This document shows, in pieces, positions 12,401 to 22,009 of a stretch of 32,363 nucleotides of DNA. The stretch's first letter is position 1. Every line of letters starts with the position of its first letter. The notes below the pieces were generated by a model. The model had not been told where the DNA came from, did not search any database, and saw only the letters and a list, made by a program, of their open reading frames with translations. The DNA is from Elysia marginata. Lineage: Eukaryota; Mollusca; Gastropoda; Plakobranchidae. Location: positions 39,151-71,513 of the forward strand of contig BMAT01004697.1 in assembly GCA_019649035.1 (NCBI GenBank), in the 5' to 3' direction. A program made the position numbers and the translations under genes.

Positions 12401-15400
12401 TAGATAATAGAGGCTTCATAAGCTTAACAACATGCCTAAAGAGATTCAAACTTTCAAGTTTGATAGAATGTTTTTTTTTTGAATAATAGTTTATTTTCTG
12501 AACATGCTTTTTATGTGGATGCAGAATATTGTTTGGACATGCGGAATATTGTTTGGACACAAATATTTGTATGGAGAAAATTTGTGTGTGTGTGTGTGAT
12601 CATTTCATTTAATTTTTAAAAATCTTTTAATGCTTTTTGTGCGTACCAATGTTAATTCAAAATTTCATGTTTTTTAATTGGAATTGCTATTATATTATTA
12701 AATGTTGAGATGATGTATAAAAGGTAAAGTAGCTGCATCTCTCTTTACTTCAATCATCGGTGCATGAAAAATTGCGGCATATTGAAAAATTTGAATATTT
12801 TTAATGCAATAAGGGAAAAGGGCCCCTTGGTTTGTTCACTTTTTGAAAACTGTTTAGCATCTATCATCGACATTCTTTACATTATTATAATAACAACAGC
12901 CATTTGTAACATGCCATAATTGACCTTATTTTACTTTAGGATTTAACAAAAGTGGGGCCAGTATCAGATGCAGCGCGTGTCACTGCCCAGCCCTCACAAG
13001 GTTTGAAGGCTCCTTCGATGCCGATAGAAACTGGACCAGGTCAGTCTTCAAGATTTCGCCTCCTATAGGGCTTTGACGAGAAATGCTAGAGTTCCAACCT
13101 TTTATTTTCAATTACATTTTTTAGTAAATACCTCAAAAGGAAGGAAGAGCTTAGGGTTAATTTTGTTTTTAGTTATCTTACTCATGTCCGGTTTGATTAT
13201 ATTTTTTTCTTGTAGAAAACCTTGTTCTTGTCCAATGATTAAAGGAAAAATTTTCCTTCATGCTTTTATTTTTTTTCCCCTTTATTTTTATATACTGAAA
13301 ACATCATAAGGTGGAAAGTTGGATATTCCTAGTAATATTAAAATCTTTCTTACAGGAAAACGAACAAGCAAACGCAAAGCTCCAATGGACAGTCAACAAG
13401 CGTCAAATTTAAAGCAGAAAAAAAGGTGACATTTTGAATTTGTTTAAATATATATCTACTAAGTAAAAGGAAATGTTAGAGGTATGTGTAAAATGAAATT
13501 TTCAAGTTGCTAGCTTTTTTTTGGTTTATGAATGTTTAGGAGAGGAATTAACTAAAAATGTAAAATCTCAGATTCTAATACAGAAAAATCAAACATGACA
13601 TCATTTGCCATTTCCGATAAACTGATATCATTTATAAAACTGTATGCCCCTCAACATTACGATATTGGATAAACGTACAGCTTCCATCATAAATAATTGG
13701 GCTGACTACCATTACACATTTTAAGCATTGAAAGGAAAAAAAAATTCACTTTTTACTCCCACTGAGATACACTTTAATATTTTGTGGATCTTTGAATTAC
13801 ATTTGAACATGGAAAAAAAATTCTGTCAAAACTTATTTCAGCAGCTGTGGCCATGTGAACCCAATGGAAAAAAAATACTGTCAAAACTTATTTCAGCAGC
13901 TGTGGCCACGTGTACCCATCTATTCCCATTAAAATCTTTCAAAACTGTTAAATTTCTGGTATTACAAATTTTTAGTCCAATTACGCTAATATCACTTTCT
14001 TGTTATCCACAAAGGTTGACTGCTCTGCAAACATTTTCAACATAAAGTAATGTTATAAGCTATAAAATGTAAATAGAAACATGGCAGTAATGGATTCTAA
14101 TCATGGATTAGTAAAGGAATAAGCCTAGTCTCACCCAGTATAAGAATTAAGTTCTACAACTTCAGGAAATCTGTAAATTCTTGGAAGTAACAGCTGATTG
14201 TAAACAGCTTTTTTTTCACTGAAACAAAGAAAAAGCAACCTTACATTGAATTCTCTCTTTTTCCTCCCTCCTTTTATGGAAGGTTAAAAAAAAGGGGTGG
14301 GGGTATTTCAAACATGAAACACATTTTAATAGTTTTAATTCCGAAGAAAGGATTAAAATGTGCTAGATTGAAATTATAAATAGGGCCTACTCAATACAAG
14401 TCATATCTTCGGACATGTAAAATAAAAGGTGTTTAAACTTAGTAACCAAAAGTAAGCCATTTGTTATCAAAATGTTTGTCCTCTATCTAAAGCGACATAT
14501 TTAAACTGAAGTCATAGACATGCATCACTCATACAAATCTACCTTCTCATTTCCATGGAAATACTACTTTGATGTACTCATATAAATAAAGATAAGGATG
14601 ATGTAGAAACTGTGAAAAATATTTTTTGCTAACAATAAGGTAATTGCATGGGAGTGACCCTGCCATCAGGGACAGAGTGTGGCCTTTTCATGCTCGCAGT
14701 GTTCTAATAGTAGAGATGCAGAAGCCACCTAACTGCGTTTAAGGATGTCTATGCAGTCATGACAAAAAAAAAAATCAGATTGTGATTTACTTATAGTGTG
14801 ATTGGATGATAGACAATACAATGACCTGTCAAATCGTTTTGTATTTCTGTTGTACATTTTATGAGTGTTTAAGTAACCCTCTTTATGTTGTAGTTTTTAG
14901 ATAATGAAGAACTCATAAGTATAGAGCAGCACATTCAACCATAATAAATTACTTGTATATATAGCTGAGGCAGTGAATTCTTCATATCTAAATAAGGTGT
15001 TTTGGTAAATTCTAAGATTTAACTTCACTTGTCTCCCAAGTCAATGTAATTTTCTATTTTGATTCTGTAGCAATCCAAATGGATGTTTCATTATTAAAAA
15101 GAAAAGTTTGTCATTACAATATATGTGCTTTTTACAGAGAGGGAGCACAGTTGCATTCTAAGAAAATAAAAACAAAAACAAAAACATATATTTTTTCACT
15201 CTGTGCTGTAATTTACTACTATTAAGAAATTTATGGTTGCAATTGCGAGAATATTTTATGCATAAAAACATATTTCTTAAATCTTACAGGCAATTTAGAT
15301 TTTGGACTTGTCTCAAATTGACGCAAGGTTAGATATCAAGATTTGTGTTGGAATCAGCTGCTTTATATATATGACTCAACTCTGGAGTATTTTATAATGT

Positions 15401-18217
15401 TTCTGTATCATCCACTGTTGTGTTTAGATATTTTAAAAAATCTTTCCCCAGTGACTCTTCTGCGTCAGTCAAGCTTCCAGCACATGGATACCCTCTGGAG
15501 CATCCGTTTAATAAAGACGGCTACCGTTACATCCTGGCTGAGACAGACCCACATGCTCCCAATAGACAAGCGTTTGACGAGAGTGTGGAGTGGGCAGGCA
15601 AACCCATACCAGGCTATTTGTACCGTTGTCTATTGGGACATGAAGTTCTTCTCGCATTACATGATAGAGGTAAGGCTTTTTTAAAGCTAGGTTACGTTTC
15701 TGTTTAGAGCAGTTAATATATTTCATGAAGATAAAGAAATGATTCATCATTTTCAAATCTCTGTGACACCTTTTCTTCACCTTAAAAGAAATGCAAGGTC
15801 AAATGCAATATCTATGATTGATTTCTTCTTGCGCCTTATGATCATACACATGTGTATTAGAGGTGTTTTTACCCTTGGAGGACTACTCATGCTATTTTTC
15901 TTTCTACAGCTCCTCAATTAAAAGTCTCAGAGGATAGAAAGACTGTCTCAGGCGAGAAAGGTTACAGTATGATCAGAGCTTCTCATGGTGAGGAAAACAA
16001 AAATATTTTCAGAGTGAATCACATTTTCTTTAGATTATCAACAAATATAGAATTTACTAAGATTTCTCTATATTTCTGTGCGGAACAAATCAAATGCAGT
16101 AGCTGCAGTGTTAACCATATGAGACATAGTACACTCGGTTTGTCCACAGCAGATTTTTCTATTTATTATAATTAGAATTGAAAAGTGAAATAGTAAAGCT
16201 AGAAAAAAATATTGAATCAAAGTTTTTTAGTACCTAGGTTGAAAGCTGGGTTTGCTTTTTATAAATTTTAGTCTTTTACTCCAAAACAATTGACCAATTC
16301 TCATTGTGCTGCCCCAGAAGCCAATTTTTCATGAAACTCTGTATTTCAGTTTGTAAAGAGAATGGACAAAAATTTTTTTGTTTAAATGAAGAATGCCAGA
16401 TAAGCAAATTGCACTTTAAAAGCACTAAGCAGAATAGGCATGCTTATTGCACAAGGTTAGTGGGATGCAAAAAAAGGCTGACATGATATCAAAGATGGTT
16501 TAAGAGTTAGATGAATTTGAATGGAATGATGGTTTATTAAGTAGCCCTGTCAAATGCCTCCTAGTCTACTAAACTGACTTTAGTTTATTTTTTTCAGTTT
16601 ATCCCATAGTATTGACAGCTTGTATCAGTTTCTGATTTAGTTTGTACCATTTAACCCTTTCAAAGCTCTGAAGTTTTTTTTCTCATTTTATGTCCTTTAT
16701 AGTTAAACTTAAAGGCTAAGTCATTCATTTTAACTTATTTTCTGGCTTAAGTGGTAGTGTTCTTATTTTGAAAGCAGAAGTTTATAAAAATCAGGAAGGA
16801 TTTGATTTTTTTTTCTTTTTTAATTGTTATCCACTGCAGTCTAATTCTCAATAATTTGTTCTGAGGACATTTTGGTATTTTTTCACATTCGAGGCTGCTT
16901 TGCAACTTTTACAATACAAAGTTGAAAGTTAAATTGTTACTTAACTTCATTGGACAATTTTTGTAAAAAAAAATGTAATGGAAACCTTCTGAACATCTTG
17001 ATACAGGTGTTAATCATGGAAATTGGTATTTTGAGGTGAAAGTTACGGAAATGCAAAATGAGGCTGCTGCTCGGATAGGCTGGTCCCTTGCTCTAGGTAA
17101 GTCAATAGCTGCATGTACCATAGTTTGATTAGAAGGTTCCTAAACTACAAAAAGAAAAATGTGTTGAAATTTTTTTGTTTTGTTTATATATACTAAGAAT
17201 GTATCCTTTTCTTGTGAGTGAAGTATTGGTATAGGCAGGTTATGACTTGTCATAAACTTTTCTCCCCTCCATTTGGTTTTCTTACATATTCATAAAGCGA
17301 GATAATGTTCAAAGGTATTATTAATCAGTATGTTCTGTTTATTTTATTTTTTTTTTACAAAAGATAGTTTAAAAAAATGTAATAGCAAAAAGCCCCTGGT
17401 CTTGGATAGAAAAGATCAAAGCATACCAACCTTAATAAATGCAGTAGTGCTCAACTATAGTGGCAACTACTTCAGCGAGACCATCCTCATCGCCGGATTT
17501 TGGATAATTCCACCTTTTTCTCTATATGAAGTCTATTATATGAAGGCAGCTGCAGATACAAGCCCAACATTAGAAACAGAGAGCGAAATTGGGCAAGCTA
17601 TAAAAAAATTGTAGTAAAAATAAAGCAAGTTACTTTCTGTACACACAGCAGGCAAAGCCGATATGATACCTTAGGCCCATACTGGACTAGGCCTGTACTC
17701 AAAGGCTGGTGCTTGCCTTTGTTTTTCTACAGTAGTTCCTAAGGTGGGGCGGGGGGTAAAGCTGTTTGCAGCTGTGTTAATCAGTGTGGCCTGTTCAGTG
17801 ATGAGTGAGAGGAATTGTGAGCCTAGATATCAAAATGATGCATGTGCAATGGTGTAGATCTAAGCTTACCATCAACACATGTACAATGTGGTTTTTTTTT
17901 CGTTTTTTTTTTTGCTAATTCCTCTTTGTATTCCTATTGCAGGAACTTGCCTATAGCAAGATTTTTTTTCTGGAATAAAAAATCCCACTGCAGTCATGTT
18001 GTACTGTACCCTCTTTTCAGGCAATCTTCAAGCACCTTGCGGATACGACAAGTTCAGCTACTCCTGGCGTTCTCGCAAAGGCACTGCTTTCCATCAGTCC
18101 AGAGGACACCATTACCATGATGTAGGGTATGGTGAGGGCGATGTCCTTGGCTTCTTCATCAGTCTGCCAAAACCTGTTGAGACTGAGATGATGCTTCCAT
18201 TGACACACAAGGACAGG
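6372..18217 (+). CDS. ASH2L: ASH2-like histone H3K4 methyltransferase complex subunit (twelve exons; 3' end not in window)
   Basis: ASH2L is a core WRAD subunit of nuclear SET1/MLL (COMPASS) complexes. It stimulates H3K4 methylation by binding RbBP5 through its SPRY domain and DPY30 through a C-terminal helix. The twelve exons below join in frame to 414 residues. Residues 15-63 form a complete C4HC3 PHD finger (C15/C17, C30/C33, H38/C41, C60/C63). Residues about 77-160 are the winged-helix region, including [20 protein letters not shown]. Residues about 164-226 form a basic linker. From residue 228 ([19 protein letters not shown]) the SPRY begins, with the hallmark [11 protein letters not shown] near residue 356. 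The start is the first ATG after an in-frame TAA. About 115 C-terminal residues are missing: the rest of SPRY and the DPY30-binding motif. Exon 12 ends in a strong donor (GTAAGT), so more exons are expected, but none is visible to the right. Confidence 0.95.
6422..7728 (+). other. ASH2 intron 1
   Basis: AT-rich intron with an (AT)n patch near 7384-7411 and short A/T runs. No further coding sequence is supported. Confidence 0.75.
7729..7818 (+). CDS. ASH2L: ASH2 coding exon 2 (PHD finger, first part)
   Basis: Acceptor ACCTGTAG, donor GTGAGT. The first base completes Cys17. It encodes [20 protein letters not shown] and then HGPC, supplying zinc ligands C30, C33, H38 and C41. Confidence 0.9.
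8076..8260 (+). pseudogene. Decayed LINE reverse-transcriptase C-terminal tail
   Basis: The + frame from 8076 gives [12 protein letters not shown], then a TAG where this motif normally has Trp, then EQDIAEWLK and more stops. The GRPR.RW..DI.EW pattern is typical of the extreme C-terminus of LINE endonuclease/RT proteins. The frame is broken several times, so this is an old relic. No flanking duplication is seen. Confidence 0.5.
8366..9185. mobile_element. hAT-like non-autonomous DNA transposon (MITE), 820 bp
   Basis: The ends are inverted: TAAGCCCGTG at the left and CACGGGCTTA at the right. They are flanked by a perfect 8-bp direct repeat, GTCTTCAC, at 8358-8365 and 9186-9193. An 8-bp duplication is the hAT-superfamily signature. 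The sub-terminal regions are rich in GGGCCCG/CGGGCC motifs, while the interior is AT-rich without a transposase frame, so it is non-autonomous. Confidence 0.85.
9305..9952. mobile_element. Tc1/pogo-like MITE with TA duplication, 648 bp
   Basis: The inverted termini are CAGTGGAATCC (9305-9315) and GGATTCCACTG (9942-9952), flanked by TA on both sides (9303-9304 and 9953-9954). CAGT-type ends with TA duplication fit pogo/Tigger-like Tc1-mariner elements. Several copies of a GTTGACTTTAAGCGA-type motif sit near both ends, in the arrangement expected of sub-terminal transposase-binding repeats. A 12-G run (9386-9397) lies inside. No transposase is encoded. Confidence 0.85.
10067..10155 (+). CDS. 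ASH2L: ASH2 coding exon 3 (PHD finger, last Cys pair)
   Basis: Follows a long pyrimidine tract ending CTCAAG; donor GTAAGT. It encodes [14 protein letters not shown], matching the family's LPFMTNY..C..C stretch and giving zinc ligands C60 and C63. Confidence 0.92.
10493..10584 (+). CDS. ASH2L: ASH2 coding exon 4 (winged helix)
   Basis: Acceptor ATCCCAG, donor GTAATT. It encodes [15 protein letters not shown] and DKTMFSRDK, corresponding to the start of the winged-helix DNA-binding region. Confidence 0.9.
11142..11237 (+). CDS. ASH2L: ASH2 coding exon 5 (winged helix)
   Basis: Acceptor ATTTTCAG, donor GTTTGT. It encodes 32 whole codons, [19 protein letters not shown] through YKTM. This is the most conserved part of the winged helix. 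Confidence 0.95.
12211..12282 (+). CDS. ASH2L: ASH2 coding exon 6
   Basis: Acceptor TTGCCAG, donor GTAACA. It encodes 24 codons, [19 protein letters not shown] and on. This matches the family's KERDVFLVKE segment at the end of the winged helix. Confidence 0.9.
12520..12559. repeat. 20-bp tandem duplication
   Basis: TGCAGAATATTGTTTGGACA is followed directly by a copy with one change, inside ASH2 intron 6. A (TG)n run lies at 12583-12598. Confidence 0.85.
12940..13039 (+). CDS. ASH2L: ASH2 coding exon 7 (linker)
   Basis: Acceptor ACTTTAG, donor GTCAGT. It encodes a low-complexity linker beginning [14 protein letters not shown]. The reading phase fits both neighbours. This is the least conserved exon. 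Confidence 0.85.
13356..13425 (+). CDS. ASH2L: ASH2 coding exon 8 (basic linker)
   Basis: Acceptor TCTTACAG, donor GTGACA. It encodes [11 protein letters not shown] then QKKK, the basic, probably nuclear-localising segment that precedes SPRY in family members. Confidence 0.88.
13426..15451 (+). other. ASH2 intron 8
   Basis: AT-rich intron of about 2 kb. Apart from the 55-bp tandem duplication, nothing coding or RNA-like is recognised. Confidence 0.7.
13809..13917. repeat. 55-bp tandem duplication
   Basis: Two adjacent near-identical units (period 55) share TCAAAACTTATTTCAGCAGC followed by TGTGGCCA. The second unit also creates CACGTG. It is intronic, and its high identity suggests a recent duplication. 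Confidence 0.85.
15452..15669 (+). CDS. ASH2L: ASH2 coding exon 9 (SPRY start)
   Basis: Acceptor TTTCCCCAG, donor GTAAGG. It encodes [42 protein letters not shown] and LLALHDR. It is nearly identical in pattern to vertebrate ASH2L. Confidence 0.97.
15910..15987 (+). CDS. ASH2L: ASH2 coding exon 10 (SPRY)
   Basis: Acceptor TTCTACAG, donor GTGAGG. It encodes [19 protein letters not shown] and SMIRASH. Confidence 0.95.
15988..17006 (+). other. ASH2 intron 10
   Basis: AT-rich intron with short spurious frames. No coding sequence is supported. Confidence 0.7.
17007..17096 (+). CDS. ASH2L: ASH2 coding exon 11 (SPRY)
   Basis: Acceptor GATACAG, donor GTAAGT. It encodes [12 protein letters not shown] and [12 protein letters not shown], a SPRY core strand region. 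Confidence 0.95.
17097..18020 (+). other. ASH2 intron 11
   Basis: Contains a 94-codon open frame (17330-17614) that I cannot relate to any family and treat as chance or repeat-derived. A pyrimidine-rich run precedes the exon 12 acceptor. Confidence 0.65.
18021..18217 (+). CDS. ASH2L: ASH2 coding exon 12 (SPRY, last exon seen)
   Basis: Acceptor CTTTTCAG, donor GTAAGT after HKDR. It encodes [35 protein letters not shown] and LPLTHKDR, ending at a whole codon. Read-through would add only VSPF and a stop at 18229-18231. The expected following segment (FYKNG and FGP..KYPP type motifs) is not found downstream. Confidence 0.95.
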
Positions 18218-19132
18218 GTAAGTCCCTTTTAGCTGACCGGGCCAGCTTGTCCACATCCAGCCATTTTGGTAGCTATTTGCCTCATGCTTTTACCTCATAA
18301 TTTACTCATTCTCTTGTATTTGTCTTCCCACATTATCTCTGTGTCTCTCTTTATTTGATTCTTTCACAGTGGTAGAATTTTTTTTCTTTAATGATAAAAA
18401 AATGCATGCTGCCTTTATATGGCTGTTGTGCTCTAATCCCTAGACAAAATCTTTGTTTAATGTTATGTGCGATTAAAATAATTGAAGGGCCCTATCCCAA
18501 ATAAGGGTACAGGAATATTGTATTGATTACAGAAAGAAATTTGACTAGAGAGTATGAAAATATTTCCCCAGGTACCAAGCGACTCACTTAATGTAGGCAT
18601 GACTGTTAGGAATCTAAAGGTAGATTGCTGCAGTGATATGCAGAATTGGGGGCTCCTAGTTGAGAGAATATAATTGTCAATTTATCTCTGTAAATATTTT
18701 AACCATTGCTTCTTTCAATTTTTAAAAATGAAGCTATGGTATAAATCTATTGTGCAGTAGTACAACAAAGTTAAATTAAATGATTCGTTACTTTTTCTGT
18801 AAAAAAACACACAAACAAAAAACTTTTCACATATTGCCCCTAGAGGACATGTTTGCGGAATTGTTTTTAATAACAAAATGTACACCAGTACAAATAATCA
18901 GCAGTATTTCTAAACTTTTTATGCCTATTTTTCTCTTGTGTTTCTGTCAATTTTGCTGCATGCACTATAATCTAAAGCTCCATATTTACGGCCATCTTTT
19001 ACGTTACCACAAAGTTATTTTTTTGTCTGTTTTGTAATAGCTTGAAAGAATACACAAAAACAGTCCAATATTCAAATAGGTTTCTTTTGAACACAAGAAT
19101 AACATAAGCATTGTATGCATGATACTTTGTTA
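18218..19132. other. Sequence after the last ASH2 exon seen
   Basis: AT-rich, with a strong donor at its start. Translation in all three + frames shows no continuation of the SPRY domain. It could be intron, or the tail of an alternative read-through transcript ending near the AATAAA at 19133. Confidence 0.55.
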
Positions 19133-19138
19133 AATAAA
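19133..19138 (+). terminator. Candidate poly(A) signal AATAAA, + strand
   Basis: AATAAA on the + strand about 900 bp after exon 12. It would serve only a truncated, read-through ASH2 transcript. Such hexamers are common by chance in this AT-rich DNA. Confidence 0.25.
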
Positions 19139-19142
19139 ATCG

Positions 19143-19148
19143 TTTATT
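19143..19148 (-). terminator. Candidate poly(A) signal AATAAA, - strand
   Basis: TTTATT on the + strand, only 4 bp from the opposed + strand hexamer. It could end the transcript of the - strand membrane-protein gene. Other candidates lie at 19532-19537 and 19594-19599. Confidence 0.3.
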
Positions 19149-21950
19149 TAAGTTAAAGCGTTAAATTTTATTATACATGGTAAAACAACAGAAATACCTG
19201 GATCAATATAAATTATACAACATACAGTAATTCAAGCAAAATTTTTTTTTTCGTAAATGCAGGTAACAGTAAGGCTAACGCTGGCAATAGTTTACCTGAA
19301 CCATAGAAACAAATTGCATCAAACAAAGCTGATGTCATTGATTTACACAAATGATTGCCTTAGTTTTGATTTAGATTCACAGATAGCTTAAAAAACATGC
19401 AACTGTTTTAAATATGGCAAATACTGTTCAAGTATGACAAATACTACCATCAACAAAGAATCCAAAATTATTTCTTGAAAACAAATGTACAAATTATGCA
19501 GAGTGCAGCTTAAAACTCTATAATTATGTATTTTATTTCTAACTGATAAGCATACTGTTTACTCCAGCTATATTGGCAATTATTTTAAAAAAATTTATTA
19601 TTGTCTTATTGTACTTTTAGAAGGGGTGCTAGCAAACAGTGACATATATCTGCTCTTACAGGTAATAACAGAAACCCTCAATTTAAGAAAATATTAAGGA
19701 TTTTTAAAGGCAACAAAATCTCATAATCATGACAAAACTGGAAAGCAGCAAGCTTAATAAATCTTAATACCGAGTTAGTCAGTCATGAGTCATGGTTCTA
19801 CATGTGATTCCTGTTGGGATGCTATTGGGATGTTTTCAGGCCTGGCTCCTTTTTCTGTAACATTATTCTATTTTTACAAGTTAGTGAAAGACTCCATTTA
19901 AGTCAAGTACAATTAATAGAGTCTTGCACAAGGCATGTTTCTAATGGCAAGGCCAATCGTATCACAAGGCACTTTCAAAAAAGTTTAGCCTCAGAATTTA
20001 TCAATACAAAATCCTTTAAGCCACTACAAGGTATAACAGCATGTAACAGTCATGTTTCAGTTCGACTATTGAAATTCTTTAAAAAAAAAATTTTTTTTTA
20101 ATAAAAAAAACTGCAAAGTTTTCTGTACATGTGCTAGCAATCATTCTAAGTAATTTCTTCAAAAGATTATTATGTGAAAATTTTTTTTCTGTAGTTGATC
20201 GTCTAGATAATTTGTTTGTTACAGAAAGTTTGTATAAATCCACTGCATTCTTGTGTTCATCTAACTTTTAGCTGCAAAGGGCTGCAGTGGGTTTTTTGTT
20301 TGGTGAAAATGGTACTTACACGCAACTAAATAAAATTTGTGAGATAAAATGGCACATGATATTGTTAGGTTGATCTGATGAATGTCCATTGCAAAGTATC
20401 TTAATCACATTTGCAATTAAAACAACCATTTTTGAAGGATGCTCTAGACTTTTCTTCCGAAGTGGCTAAAACCCAATCAGAATAAATTTTAATCCGTTAC
20501 ATCAAGCATTTTCTTAAGAGTCTTCTAAAGTGCTCCTATTCTTCTCGTATTGAAACAGACGTACATAGAAGTACTTGGATAGCTATGATGGGAGATTAAT
20601 CCCAGTTGAACGAATATTTATGCATTTTCCGAAGTTCATTCTATGTTGTAATACTAATTGTAACTTTTCAAAACCGTTAGATCCTAGTTATAATGGTTGA
20701 CCATTACATTAAGAATGAATTTAAGGATCTGAAAATTATGAAATTTTAAATAACGTCATAAGCTGAGTGCAATGAAGAGGATTTGCTATGGGTTAAAGGC
20801 CATAAAGCCAGTACAATATTTTTGGTTACAAAAAAGTGTTCATATATATATATAGATAAATAAATAGAACAAATACATAATCATATTAAAAAGTTAAAGG
20901 CACAAAAGTCTAGGATACAAATTATGAAAATGTGGTCATTTACAAATGCAGTACCAAAATATTTTCATCTGTTGATATTTACTGGCAATGATACCCATAG
21001 TAAAGGCACACTTATATGTAAAACCAAGATGCTCAATTGGCTTACATTGATCAAAAGCAACAGAAAAATATAGTCTTGCTACCTTCAATGAAGTTCATTA
21101 ACATGTATGCATGCATGGCTTCCAATTGTGAAACACTGTAAATTTTTAATTGTAATACTGACGAAAATGAGGTCACTTCAGATAAGGGCTATTCCTTCCC
21201 ACTGCTTTGTACAGGTTCATTTAACGGATTGCATGCCCTCTGATCTTTTTGTCATGTTGATTCAAACAACCGTAGGTGAAATGTTGAATTTGTTTCCTCT
21301 CAAGCGCTTTAAGTAGTTCTATATTTTTATATGCGCCTCCAGCAATAACAAACAACAACAAAAAAAAAACACGTGAGGACGCCAGGGTAGGTCAGTTGCT
21401 GACGAATATGATCGACAACTTATAACAACCTAGAAGTCAGTAAATACCACGCAGGTGTTGCAAATCCATTAGTCTGGATTTTCATGTGACCTTTAGTCTG
21501 CTTGTATTAGTATTTTTTAACTTGAGTATCAGACAGTTTTCAAAGTGGCACATCACAAAGCACAGGTGCAATAACTAATTCTAGATTGGCTGTCAAATAG
21601 ATATAACCGTAGTGAATTGTCCCTATGTTCCTAAAGCACATGTATCACACCACGACCTATAAATGTGTGCTTTTTTTGTCTTTAGCACTAGAGAGGGCAT
21701 AACATAAAGTCTTTGGCCTTGCATATACTCATTTTTTTTTCTGAACCTAGCACAATAGATACACACTGTACATAGTTAATGGTATCTTGTTGTCAAGTTA
21801 CACCGATTCCAAATTGAGTATTGTGATAACGAACAGAGGGGATTACACAGTGAGCAGCATCTATAGCAGTGTTAGAATCTGAGTGGCTTTTTGGAAGTCG
21901 AAGATGTTGGGGCTGAGTAGGGCTGAAATTCGAGCCGTCCAATGTTTGCC
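19149..21950 (-). other. Probable long 3' untranslated region of the membrane-protein gene
   Basis: No coding sequence is supported on either strand for 2.8 kb after the - strand stop at 21951. Poly(A)-signal candidates occur near the left end. A long AT-rich 3' UTR is the simplest reading, but the true cleavage site is not determinable here. An (AT)n patch lies at 20837-20855. Confidence 0.4.
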
Positions 21951-22009
21951 TTACTTGCTTTCCTCTTCTTGTTTATCAGATTTAGGTGGACTAGAGCGTG
22001 GTTTGGAGC
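21951..22009 (-). CDS. Membrane-protein gene coding exon 4 (C-terminus)
   Basis: Acceptor CTATACCAG. It encodes SKPRSSPPKSDKQEEESK and then TAA, continuing the basic Ser/Pro context of the SxIP motif across the splice junction. This exon is small and easily missed. Its support is the matching phase and the coherent composition. Confidence 0.82.

Noticed and set aside
17330-17614. 94-codon open frame within ASH2 intron 11
   Set aside because: Lies between two well-supported exons whose phases join without it. No family was recognised, and it is possibly repeat-derived.
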